Of a stretch of DNA of 64,000 nucleotides, positions 50,564-61,507 are shown in pieces. Source of the DNA: Hydractinia symbiolongicarpus. Its lineage: Eukaryota; Cnidaria; Hydrozoa; Anthoathecata; Hydractiniidae. The DNA lies in contig NC_079887.1 of the NCBI RefSeq assembly GCF_029227915.1, forward strand, positions 22,689,650 through 22,753,649, given 5' to 3'. The notes under the pieces are model-generated. The model had not been told where the DNA came from and searched no databases. It worked only from the letters and a program-made list of their open reading frames with translations. The position numbers were made by a program, and so were the translations under genes. Numbering within the stretch: position 1 is the first letter of the stretch; every line of letters starts with the position of its first letter.

Positions 50564-51136
50564 ATGGAAGACATAGATGATATCAGAGAAACATGTGAAC
50601 AACAAGAACTAACTTCTCCAGACGGTGTGGCATCAGTTGATGTGTACAAACAGTTACTGGTTATTTATTTGATTGATAGTGATGTAATTAATGCAAAGTT
50701 TTTATGGAAACGAATTCCAGAACAGATAAAATCTGAAAATGTAGAACTTCAAAACATATGGAAAATAGGACAATTTTTATGGAAAAGAAATTTTGCTAAT
50801 GTTTTTACTGCTGTATCCACCCAGCAATGGTCAATGGTGACGCAACCTTTACTGACAAAGTTGTTAAGCAATCTTAGAACTCGTATAACGGATCTTATAG
50901 CAAGAGCATATTCTATTGTTAAAATTGAAGACATGTGTTTACTGGTCGGGTTGGATGAAGCCCAAGTTATTGAACTAGCTTTAGAAAAGTCTTGGGAAAT
51001 TGACATTGATAACAAATTAATTAAGCCAACTCAAGAAAGTACAAGTAGTAATGTAAAGCATGCTTGGAATACTGGCGATATAAGTGAAGCTCTCATGAGT
51101 AGCTTGACTGATTATATTAGCTTTCTTGAAAATTAG
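50564..51136 (+). CDS. COPS8: COP9 signalosome subunit 8
   Basis: A single uninterrupted exon of 190 aa (human 209). The segments YLIDSDVINAKFLWKRIPEQ, IWKIGQFLWKRNF, QQWSMVTQPLL and the ending LTDYISFLEN match CSN8, which ends LTDYVAFLEN in human. The protein is the smallest PCI-family subunit of the COP9 signalosome, which removes NEDD8 from cullins. The loop just before the C-terminal helix is shorter than in vertebrates. ATG 50564 is chosen because the alignment starts there; an acceptor-like TTTTAG ends at 50546, 17 bases upstream. Confidence 0.95.
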   Translation: MEDIDDIRETCEQQELTSPDGVASVDVYKQLLVIYLIDSDVINAKFLWKRIPEQIKSENVELQNIWKIGQFLWKRNFANVFTAVSTQQWSMVTQPLLTKLLSNLRTRITDLIARAYSIVKIEDMCLLVGLDEAQVIELALEKSWEIDIDNKLIKPTQESTSSNVKHAWNTGDISEALMSSLTDYISFLEN

Positions 51137-52740
51137 TTGCTGTAACATTTGTTACAGCATGTAAAACATGCTCATTGTTAGCGTAATCCCTGTGTCGATT
51201 TGTTTTTCATGGCAAGAGTGGTTGAAAGCATGTATTGTGAATTTTTTTCAAGGCTTGAATGAAATATGCTTTATATATATATGTGGTTGAACATGGTAAA
51301 AAGAGAGTAACGATGCTCTTTTTCCAAAATTTCTCAGAAGTCTTCTATCGGGTTTAGAATTTGTAATTTTTTGTTTATACGAAAGAACAAAAATGTTTTA
51401 TAAGTTTGTATTAGTTGAATTTCTTTTTTAATGTGGTTCTTGATGTCGACTTAATTTCTATGATAATAAGAAATGGTTAATTTTGATTTTTTGTCTTGTA
51501 AAGTGCATACTACAGACACCAACGAATGACCTTTTCGTAAAACTGTTACTCATGCGATAAAAATAATAGCATGACCTTTCTTAAAACTGTTACTTATGCA
51601 ATAACAATAATAGCATACTCTTTGGCAGCTAATTGTAGGAGGGGGGGGTGTAATAGCAGGGGGGGTCAATATTTTTGGAAAAGGTTATAAACAGGGGGGT
51701 GGTAATAAATGGGACGATGTGGATTTTTGTAGAAATCCATAAAATGGAGGGGGATTTTGGTTAGACTTGTTTTTCTTATGCTAATTTTGAACAATTATCT
51801 CAAGTGGTAAATGTGTTCGAAAAGGTTTGAATATAATACCCTTGCATTGCAATAATAATCAAAAGAACATAACAGTTTCTTTGTGTTTGTTTGTGATCAT
51901 AATTATGAATGTTGAAACAAACATTGATTAACACTGTTGTATAGACATAAGTTTTTTTAAAAGACGTTGTTCCGTTTTATTTCGCCTGCATAAAGTGATG
52001 TTTTCTTTCAAAATCCTTAAACGGGAGGGGTTGCTTATAAACAGAGGAGGGGGTGGTATTTTGACAAGAACTCTTAAACAAGAGGGGTGTTAATAATGGA
52101 AATGGGTGTTGATTTTTTTGAAAACACTGCATAACTTTAATAAAACAGCCAGATCAACATTTAACATACAGATTCTGTAGATAAGTGAATCGCTATATAA
52201 GAAGGTTTTCATTATTCTAATTTGCCCCAAAATTATGCATGCTTGACCGTCTATAAAGTGTCCAGAAAATATATCCATTTAATACGGAAGTAATGATAAA
52301 TCTGTCACAAATAACAGAAATGTATAGCTTGTCTTGATAAAAAACATATTGAAAATCACACTTTTTTATTCGTTGCGATCTTTTACTGTGGTGTACCTAA
52401 AATAAACTGTAAAGATGATACAAGTTTATTTTTGCAGCTACACTTTCAAAATTTTTGTGCAAACTTTCTGCACAATCTTCCTTATAGATTATTACTTTTA
52501 TTTGTAATATTACACACACAAAATTGTCAAAATCAAATCCAACTCCATTTTGCTATAGTTAAAATTAGTATGTTTGGGGTTAAACTTAAGAGTCATACAA
52601 TTTAGTTTGTATTCATCATTCTTCTGCAAAATTAATTCACAACATATTTTTTGCATTGTATTTTTGCATTCTCAAGGTAACTGAATTTTTTAATAACAAT
52701 AATGATGACAGTTTTTCTCCTAATAAATTCATTCTTTTTC
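51137..52740. other. intergenic DNA with G-run repeats
   Basis: No gene is supported. G-rich phrases such as AACAGGGGGGTGGTAATAA recur at 51630-51760 and 52020-52110 (TAAACAGAGGAGGGGGTGGT). The same motif on the other strand (AAGCACCCCTGTT) occurs at 19258-19385, so it is a dispersed decayed repeat. A direct duplication around ACCTTTCTTAAAACTGTTACT occurs at about 51530-51610. Confidence 0.55.
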
Positions 52741-52758
52741 AAGGCGTGATACAAAAAT

Positions 52759-53385
52759 ATGGTATTCTACTTTGAGTCAAATGTGATATCCCCACCTGTG
52801 TTAATTTATGTTGGCCGAGATAAACACGAAAACGAAGATCTTATTCGTTGGGGTTGGCCAGAAGATGTATGGTTTCATACAGATAAACTTTCATCGGCTC
52901 ATATCTATTTAAGACTACCAGAAGGTATGACCATAGACACAATACCTGCAGAATTGTTGACTGATTGTTGCCAGCTGACAAAAGCAAACAGCATTGAAGG
53001 TTGCAAGCAGAATAATGTAGCGATTGTTTACACACCGTGGGCGAACTTAAAGAAAACTGGTGATATGGCTGTTGGCCAGGTTGGGTTTCAAAAACAAAAA
53101 GAAGTACGCAGAATAATGGTCGAAACGAAGATTAATGTTATTATAAACCGACTGAACAAGACAAAAGTTGAAAAGGAAATTGATTACAGAGCGTTACGTG
53201 AACAGAGAGATCAAGCTGAGCAAAGAGAAGCGAAGAAAAAAATTCAAGAAGAAAAAGCCTTAAAGAAATTAGCAGAGGCTGAAAAAGCAGAACAAAAGGA
53301 ACTAAAAAATTACTCCTCGCTTATGGTGGAATCAAATATGACTTCAAATGTTGACAATCCGATAGACGAAGATGATTTTATGTAA
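52759..53385 (+). CDS. CCDC25: CCDC25 (NFACT-R domain protein)
   Basis: A single exon of 208 aa, the same length as human CCDC25. It starts MVFYFESN and has [43 protein letters not shown] and [13 protein letters not shown], the conserved NFACT-R (DUF814) core. A charged coiled coil follows (about residues 140-188), then YSSLM and an acidic end DEDDFM. In mammals CCDC25 has been reported as a membrane sensor of extracellular-trap DNA; whether that applies here is unknown. The lack of introns agrees with neighbouring COPS8. An acceptor-like TTTTTCAAG ends at 52743, 15 bases before the ATG. Confidence 0.95.
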   Translation: MVFYFESNVISPPVLIYVGRDKHENEDLIRWGWPEDVWFHTDKLSSAHIYLRLPEGMTIDTIPAELLTDCCQLTKANSIEGCKQNNVAIVYTPWANLKKTGDMAVGQVGFQKQKEVRRIMVETKINVIINRLNKTKVEKEIDYRALREQRDQAEQREAKKKIQEEKALKKLAEAEKAEQKELKNYSSLMVESNMTSNVDNPIDEDDFM

Positions 53386-53848
53386 AAATAATAGAAAGAA
53401 CAGTTATTTTATTAATGAATCAATAAAAAAATCCTGCACTTAAACAATTTTGAAATAATAAATCATCTTAAATGATCTCTGTCTAATTTTTGTATATTCA
53501 CTGAATTTACTATACATTAGCTCTGAGGAATTGTATGTTGTAAATTATTGGGCAGCCTGAAATATACTTGATGGATCTCAGTAAAATTCATTTTTATTTT
53601 ATTGGACAAACAAATTGTTTGTGTTTATTTTGCTGAGTTGATACTTTATTTGCTACTGTCCAACAGAATGTTACTTATACATTTATACCACCTCTCCTAT
53701 AATGATGAAATTTCGATTTCAATCATTCGCACATTTTTTTTTAAATGTTTTTTACATATTATATACAGTTTAGTATAAATACTGTCATTTGTGATATAGT
53801 AAAGATGGCTGATTAATATTCTAATAATGTTGACTTTTGTTTAGAGTA

Positions 53849-56800
53849 ATGCATCCTAGAAATATTTTCAAAAATACTGTACCCAACTTTGAAGAACTTG
53901 CGAAGGAATTTCCTGAGTTTACGCCATACCTTGAACGTGGAGCTTCTGGAAAAGCATATGTTAACTTTAAGGATCCCGCATCATTGCGTGCTTTATCACT
54001 TGTGTTGTTAAAGAAATATTTCCAAATAATAATTACGATTCCTCTTGATAGGTTGATTCCAACCATACCCTTAAGACTAAACTATATTCACTGGATAGAG
54101 GATCTTGTAGAATATGAAAGGAATGAAAATAAGAAGATCTTTGGTTTTGATATAGGTATCTATAATATTTAAATTTTTTTAATCTTACAGATATAAACTT
54201 TTAAAAACATCCACCTAGGTTAAAAAGTAATACACCATTTTGATGACGTCAATGACCGAACTGCATTTATTGTATAAAATACTTATCAAGAATAGAGATA
54301 TTGGGGTTCAAAGGTTTTTTGATGACATCATCAATTTGTCTGTTTCGAGTGAGTGGGTTGACCCAGGTGTAGCATATTGGTCACAATTTGGTCTCATGTG
54401 GTCCCTAGTTACCTACGCAGGAGTTAACATCAGTTTTTTCACCTGTTTTCAAGTTATTTGGTCTCAAAGTGATGATGCGCTGCAACGGCTTCATAATTTT
54501 AATAAACGTCAAAGTCATAAAATGTCAATAAAATATAAAGACATTGTGACATAATTGAATCGTTAAGCAATTAGGATATAGTTATCTCTCAAATATACAG
54601 ACTAAGCACATTGATATTCGACTTTCATTGTTTGATTAATATACATTTAGTTTTTTGTTTCTTCTAGGTTGTGGTGCTTCATGTGTCTACCCGTTGCTCT
54701 GTAGCAAAATGAATCACTGGAAATTTTTGGCTACTGAGATCGATGATCTTTCTGCAGAATGCGCAGTCAAAAATGTAAAAAGTAATTTAGCTGAAGATGA
54801 TGTGATAGGTACCAGATTTTTTTATGCCATTACTTTTTGGCTACTAATTTACACTAATATTACAAAATATAGCTAGACTTGCAAAATATAATACCTTTGG
54901 ATAAGTGGTGAAGATAAATACCATAAAAAACCTTGAAAAAACAATGATTGGTCATGCCAAAGCTGGATTAAGGGGTGGATTTATGATTGGAAAGGGCTGA
55001 GAATGCAATGTTTAAATGGTGCAAAGGCAATGTTTTTTCATGCAAATAACATTACAATAACTTTTTCCTATTTTTTAATAAATATACAAAGATTGGTAAC
55101 TATATATAAATTGATATGCAAAATGTATAAAGGTGCAGCTGTTCTAATTCAATTTACTTCACGTCAGCAAAACAATTGGAACGTGTAATGCCCATTTGGC
55201 TGCTTTAAATTTGTCCTTCACCTTGGGAATTTATATTTTGTTTCGTGATTTAGTTCTCGCATGCAAAACAGCAGCTACATTAAGAGAGAAAATAAGGGCA
55301 AAACTTTTGGAGGTTTAAGTTACATTCAACTCAGATGTTGCGAAAAATGCCGGCATGAATCAAGAGCTTTTGCTCACTCAGCAATTTCCGAGTGCTGACG
55401 TGAAGTAAAATGGCTGAGGTGTAAAGAAATTTGTATCCACTAGAAACTAAAGTTTGACCTGTGTTTTTTTGTGGTAGTTATAAAAACAAGCAAAGATGAT
55501 CCGATGTTTACATTAGTCCTGGAGAAGTCGCCTTTCCCACATATCGACTTCACAATGTGTAATCCGCCATTTTTCGAAGAAATATATGACGAGCAAAAAC
55601 AGAAAGATCGAACGAACCATCGTCCGCCACCAGCTGGTATCAGTACTGCTAGTGATAGTGAGAGTTTCACAAGTGGTGGAGAAGTGTACTTCGTTTCTCG
55701 AATGATAGATGAAAGCATGACTGTGAAAGAAAAAATCAGGTATTTAGGATTATTATTATGCGTTGTAATATTATATTATATTTATATACATTTACATACT
55801 ACAAAATTTGATAGAAAGAATATGCAGAGTTTAATTTGACGGATAACAAAAAAATTTAGCTTGGCAGAGAATATTAAACAATTTTGGCAGTAGGATGGGA
55901 ATGGCGAAGCTTGCCTTTTTTATAGATTCGACAATAACATTAGTATTTTACAAAAAAAATCATAAACTCGTACGTAAAGTTACTCGTCTTCAGTACTAAA
56001 ATCAAAAAGCATGATGATTTATACCCTCATGTAGGAAAGTGTGAATATTTAATGATCAATGTTAGCTCCTTTTCCAACTCCAAATTTGCTACATGTCCAG
56101 CCAGAGATATGTAGATCATTGGTCTAATTTGATCACAGACTTTTTTGCTCATAAACTTGTTTATAAATAGCTAAGCAAGTGCTCTTTTCCTCGTCAATCG
56201 TGTTAGCTCTTAGTAAAGTCTGTGTTGTTGCATATTTCGTTTAGATGGTACACAACCATGTTGGGAAGAAAGTCGAGTTTGAAACAACTTTTAAAGTATT
56301 TGAAAGGTCACAATGTAAGTGTCTATACTTTATATCCATATTTTTTAAAAAATGTTGTTTTGTTTGTGAAAAGTCCTGGCAATGACATATCTGTAAGTTT
56401 TTAAATATACTAGTCGTTGCTCATGGAAAAATCCACGGATTCGCCCGTCCTTTATATTTACTCGTCGCGACAAAGTGGATAAGAATATATCGCATTTGAT
56501 ATTCGTGTTTCCGTAACATCATTTTCTAACTGAGTGGGGGTCCGCGCAGAGACAGACAGACGGAATACGGCTATTATAATAGAGATAGTCGTTAGCCCGT
56601 GGAAAAATCCAAGGGGCCGCACGTCCTTTGTATATCGCATATTCCGTGTTTCCGTAACACGACTTTTTCTCGCGCACAAACAGACAGACGAAATCCGGCT
56701 ATTACAATAGAGAAGTCGTTAGCCCGTGGAAAAATCCACGGGGTCGCCCGTCCTTTATATATAACATTTCGTGTCTCCGTTACGGGACGTGGTAACCCTT

Positions 56801-59106
56801 TTAAACAGACAGAATACGGCTTTTATTAAAGAGACAATAAACGTATCAGTACCCTGGATATGAGGCTCGGATCTGGAAAATTTTATCTAATTGTATGATG
56901 AACTATTACGTTTCCCATCAAGTTTTTAGGCTTTAGTCTTTCTTTGATAAACTGTTGTAAAGATAAGCAAAGATAATATTTAAAAAGTGCAACATCGCAC
57001 TCAACCTTAAGGCTTTCTTTAAAATTGTGTTTCTCGCTCGTTGGGTTTTATTACCGATGGATTCTTAGAGAGAGCAGACTGGTGTGATTGTTAAAAAATA
57101 TCTTGTGTAATTTTTATGTGCAAATTTTTCTGTTGGTACTTTGAGATTCAAAAGGTTGCTACGACAGAGTTTAAACAAGGACGGACAATGCGTTGGGGAT
57201 TGGCGTGGTCATTTCTGCAAAATATTAAGGTAAATACCAATCCATTTCTTTTTAAAAAAACAAGACGTATGATATACGCAAACAACCTCGCGAATAAAGT
57301 TTACAAAAAGTGTCTATCAAATTGTGATTTTTGTTACGAAGTTAGGCACGACATATTTTACTATTCAGATACGCAATAATACCTATTACACACTATGCAG
57401 TTATAATTCAAAATTGATTTGTGAGATCTACTTGAACGGTAAATTCCTCGATATTTTAATTTTCGATGGGTTCGTCTTGGGTGAACCCACTGACAGGAAG
57501 AAGAAAGACCACAAACCCCACCTAAAATTTGCTAAATTCTGTAATTCAGTTAATTCTGCCTATATTCACTTTTGAAAAGTTTGGTGAAAACACCTTTACT
57601 GTACCAGTTAGTTAAAGAAGGCTTTTGGACACTTATCTTATCTTTTTAAAAAAGAAAAAAGAAAAAAAAAGTAAAAATAGTTACCAAGATAAGATTCGAA
57701 CACACGACAACTCCCGTGTCGGTGTTCGATGAGAGGCATAATTTTCCATTCCGTAGGACACATTTGTGTTTTAATACAAGCTCACGAGCTTGTAATTAAT
57801 GGGTACCATGTTTTGAGCGTTGTATGTATCGCATGAATTGCAGAAATATACAGACCATGCCCCTTTATCTTTGTTCTTAAAAGGTACCTGCGAAAGAAAA
57901 GAAAGAGAAAAAAGCTAAGCCGTTTTATATGTCGCTGTCCGATACGTTTTTTAAAGAGCATGATATCAGCATAGTTACTGGATCGATGTCGTCTAAAGAA
58001 CGAGCTCTGATACTTTGGGACGTTGTGAAAGTTTTTAGTAAGAAGATTTCAGCACTGAAGGTGGATCTTTTCCTTTATGTTAAGAATTTATCATAAGAAA
58101 TTCTTACGTCTTAAAAAAAACTCGAAAAATGCTTTTAACGTTATTCTATTTCCATCAACAGAATGCTGTTTATCTAAAAATCCGTAATCATGAAAACCTC
58201 TGGTGTAAACCCCACTGGTTAGGGTTAAGCAAGGCAACAAATCAGTTGCCTCGTTTATTTAAGTTGTTTTTTTTTTGGATTTACTCCAGTGATTACGATT
58301 TGTTAGATGCACATATTTAATTTATCTCATCATATTTAATCTGAGTCTATCCTTTCTGCTGATAGCTCAGCATGAAAATAGGATTGACATCTTAGACAGT
58401 TGTCTAGTTCAGCAATTGCTGTGCTTGCACGACTTTGGTAGCTTAAATGCACTAGGACCCCTTAGCAGGACCCTCGTTGATAGCAGTACCAATAGAAACT
58501 GAAGAGGATATCCTGGGTAAATAATTTTGAAAATAATAATGTTGGACGTTGACTTTTAGCTATCTTTTGAAGACCCTGAACACGTGCTTTTAATGAACAA
58601 TGACGCGTATGAAATTACTGGCAGTGCTTATGAAAACACGTGGACACGTCAAAGACAAAAGAAAAGAGAGGATAAAAGAAAAAACGCTTATGTGCAAGAG
58701 AATAAACCGGTTTCTGATGCCGTAGAAAACGTTACTGATCCGGATACCATTCCGGAAAAAACTGTACATTTACCATGTAAACGGACGATGGAGAATGACG
58801 GAGAACCGAATGCCAAAAAGCCACGGCTGTCGGGCGATGGCACGGATATTATGAGTCTTGCGTACAGTAAAAATGATGAAAAACTTTTTGACTTCTCCAT
58901 AACAGTTGCCACATCTGAACAATTTTGCTTTGGTGAAAAAAATCGTGTTATCGTCACCTTTTTGTGTTTGTCAGGTAACCGAGAACAATTTCATCAGTTA
59001 TTTTTGTATTTTAAGAATTGCGTGTATGGCGTTCAAGTAAATATAAAATAATAACATTTTTATCTTTTTTCACCTGATTTCTGGCTACCTGCAGTTCCAA
59101 CCTTGA
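53849..59106 (+). CDS. METTL16: RNA N6-adenosine methyltransferase METTL16
   Basis: Eight exons join in phase to 506 aa: 53849-54155, 54668-54808, 55478-55739, 56245-56314, 57155-57229, 57884-58060, 58560-59036, 59095-59106. MHPRNIFKN and RLIPTIPLRLNYIHW form the RNA-binding N-terminal part. The SAM-binding motif is FDIGCGAS (about 100-107) and the catalytic motif NPPF is at 178-181. WYTTMLGRKSSL and FKQGRTMRWGLAWSF are family signatures. METTL16 methylates U6 snRNA and MAT2A mRNA hairpins in vertebrates. The C-terminal half is divergent with basic and acidic stretches; the end (GNREQFHQLFLYFKNCVYG) fits the vertebrate-conserved C-terminal region. The last exon contributes only three codons and is less certain. 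An AG acceptor ends at 53844, four bases upstream of the ATG. Intron 4 holds three Helitron-like units. Confidence 0.93.
56411..56834 (-). mobile_element. head-to-tail array of three Helitron-like units
   Basis: On the minus strand three units of about 175, 128 and 121 bp (56411-56585, 56586-56713, 56714-56834) follow each other directly. Each begins TCTCT/TCTTTAATA-like with GCCGTATTCCGTCTGTCTG and ends in a hairpin of the CCGTGGATTTTTCCA type followed by GGGCTAACGACTA. They share their termini with 33347-33503 and 60602-60724. The array lies in METTL16 intron 4. Confidence 0.7.
57670..57780 (-). mobile_element. possible tRNA-derived SINE relic
   Basis: On the minus strand GTGTTCGAATCTTATC resembles a pol III B-box preceded by a possible tRNA-like fold. 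The A-box is weak. It lies in METTL16 intron 5. I see no second copy in the window. Confidence 0.25.
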
Positions 59107-60002
59107 CGGAAATGGACAAAGGAAAATTCAATTCCCAGTCGAACATGCGAGTAAATGGAATTGGCGTTAGGGCGTTGGGTGCAAGAATTGCTGCTATGCA
59201 AGATTTTGCAGTTTAATAAAAATGGCTTCTAATTTTAGGGGTCTTGTAAGCGCAAGTACGAAATTTACTCCCGCGGAATGCTTACTGTTGTTCGAATAGG
59301 TTTGAATTAATTGCAATGGTAGAACCACTGTTTGTTTTTGCATAACACATGTAAATGGTTGTGTAGTGTATAATGATCCTCTGTACAAATTTCCATCTGT
59401 AAGATGCCATCCAGGACCGCAATTAGTTTGCAACTATATGCTAGTTTATATTACCTTTTGATAAGTTAAGTGGGTACAGTTGAAGTATTTTTTCATGCTT
59501 TAGTAAAAATAATAACCATGTTGTTTTCAGGGTGACCACTCCTCCTTAAATTCCTTAAGTAACCTTAGAAAAAGAAAATCTCCTGAAAAGTTCATCACCA
59601 GTAAAATAATACATATTTCTCTGTTACCTGAAATCCTATATTTTCTGTTTTTCAGGGCATAATTTATATGTATATTTGTATAACATGTATAATTTTCTTA
59701 TCATAGAGCATAGTATGTAACATTAAAGATTGAGAACTAAAATTGGTTTTCTTCTTAATTATCCTTATTTTTTTATTCTCGTTCGAAGCAAAATATCCTT
59801 AAAAAATGTCAATTTGTCTCCTTAATTTTCCCTAATATCCTTACTTTTGTTCTCATTTTATTAGTGGTCACCCTGTGTTTTGTTCATGCGTAAGAACCAA
59901 GCGGTGTTGCGGATGCACGAAATATGTACGGCAGATAAAAAAAACTATTTTCTTTCATTAACATTGAGGTTCAGATTTTAGATTTGGGCCTAATCCAATT
60001 TT

Positions 60003-60105
60003 AGCTTGTGTTTATGTGAAAAAAGTGTAGTACTCTCCACCTGTGCACTATTCAATTTTATCTCGTGTTTATGTGAAAAAACTCTCCACCTGTGCACTAA
60101 AACCG
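60003..60105. repeat. about 50-bp direct duplication
   Basis: A unit running from TAGCTTGTGTTTATGTGAAA to CTCTCCACCTGTGCACTA is repeated as TCTCGTGTTTATGTGAAAA to CTCTCCACCTGTGCACTA, with a small internal deletion in the second copy. It lies downstream of METTL16. Confidence 0.8.
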
Positions 60106-60382
60106 TGTCACAATTTTTTTAAATTTTGTTCCGATCCCGTTATCGGAAAGTTGTTTTGTGCTTCTACGTTGGGAATTTTTTAATTTGTATTTAATGACTG
60201 GAATCAACATTCAGTTTAAAACCTCAAATATATATTACGCCCCACGGACTTTTTTGTTGGGATAATCTTCGTATGTCTGTAAAAGTTAAAGGTGTTTACA
60301 TTGTTTTCATGTTCTTACGTCATTAAAAGTTCTAAAATGTTGCAAGTAAAGACAGATACTTCTTAGAAATACTGTTACTCGT

Positions 60383-60450
60383 CAACATCGTCCTCAGGGT
60401 CTTGTGGCCCCTGAGCCGTTATTACGAAGAATGCCCTGGAAACGAGGTTG
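60383..60450 (+). mobile_element. fold-back MITE, CCTCGTCCCCAGGG family
   Basis: The left end is CAACATCGTCCTCAGGG and the right end CCCTGGAAACGAGGTTG. The core is TCTTGTGGCCCCTGAGCCGT. It is the same family as 10682-10768 and 60945-61025. Confidence 0.75.
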
Positions 60451-60601
60451 TACTACTTCTATGTATGGTGTGATTGTTGTTTTTAATATAAAAAAGCCAG
60501 GAATCTATAACACGCAGTCTAAACAGAAATTAAACGCCGATGTAAAATTCAAGAAAATTTTGAACTAGAATGTCTTCTTAGCTTTTTCCGACGTTTTTTT
60601 C

Positions 60602-60724
60602 TCGCTCGTCCGTCCGTCTGTCTGTCACGCAAAATGGTAGCTTAGCTGCGCAATAGCGAGAAGCACGCAATGCGGTATAAAAAGGACGGGCAAACCCGTG
60701 GATTTTCCACGGGCTAACGACTAG
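60602..60724 (+). mobile_element. Helitron-like element (3' end clear)
   Basis: The 3' end has the hairpin CCCGTGGATTTTCCACGGG, 7 bases, then CTAG followed by T. The interior matches 33347-33503 (GTCCGTCTGTCTGTC, ATGGTAGCTTAGCTGCGCA). The 5' end is not clear. Confidence 0.6.
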
Positions 60725-60944
60725 TACAAACAAGATATGACAAAAGCGAACTTGAGTGAACGGAGTGAATGAAAAAAAAATGAAAGTCGAAAATATAAAT
60801 ATTTGGGCGCACGATTTTTTTAAACGCTCCCAATATAAAAATCAAATCTGATTTTTCTCATTTATTTTTGTGATTTTAAAGAATTTTTTTGTCTAGTAAA
60901 AAGTTGTTTTGTTGTTATTGAAAAAAAACTTGATGTGCACATTA

Positions 60945-61025
60945 CATCGCTTCCCCAGGGTTTTGTGACCCCTGAGCGTTATTACAGAATGGCCAACATA
61001 GCAAAATTCCCTGGGAACGAGGTTG
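60945..61025 (+). mobile_element. fold-back MITE, CCTCGTCCCCAGGG family
   Basis: It runs from ATCGCTTCCCCAGGG to CCCTGGGAACGAGGTTG. Its core TTTTGTGACCCCTGAGCGTT matches the copy at 60383. Confidence 0.7.
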
Positions 61026-61507
61026 AAAAAAACAGTGTTAAACTTTTTTGCTTCATGAAGGAATTTGTACTGCATTCACATAAAAGTCGTGTTTTACATC
61101 ATGTTTCCAAAGGATTCTTGTTCAAACAAGTTATAAAAAATGTTCATTTACCAGTACAAAGTTCAGGATAGGTTTAGATTTTGATCCAAAGCATGAAGTT
61201 AAGCCATCGTCAAATACATTCCTCTATATATATATATTTTATCCTTGTGTGTTTGCCCATGTGTGTTTTCCACGAAATTGTGCATGTTTACGGTACTCAA
61301 TTTGTTGCTATTATTAGCACCGAGTACTTGCGCAGATCTGAAGACAGAACCAACAAGTTAATGCAGGTAATTGTCTCACGTGACAAAAAATTATCTATAA
61401 AACCACAGCAGCTTTCTGTTAGTTCAGTGGAGGTAAGCAAAGTCGATAATTGTGCGGAAATAGACTTGATGTTACTTGCGTGAAGATATTTTGTTTATCG
61501 AATAATC

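Noticed and set aside
57324-57575. Frame of 83 codons in METTL16 intron 5 ending in a basic stretch.
   Set aside because: The METTL16 exons on both sides already join in phase without it, and it has no match to the family.
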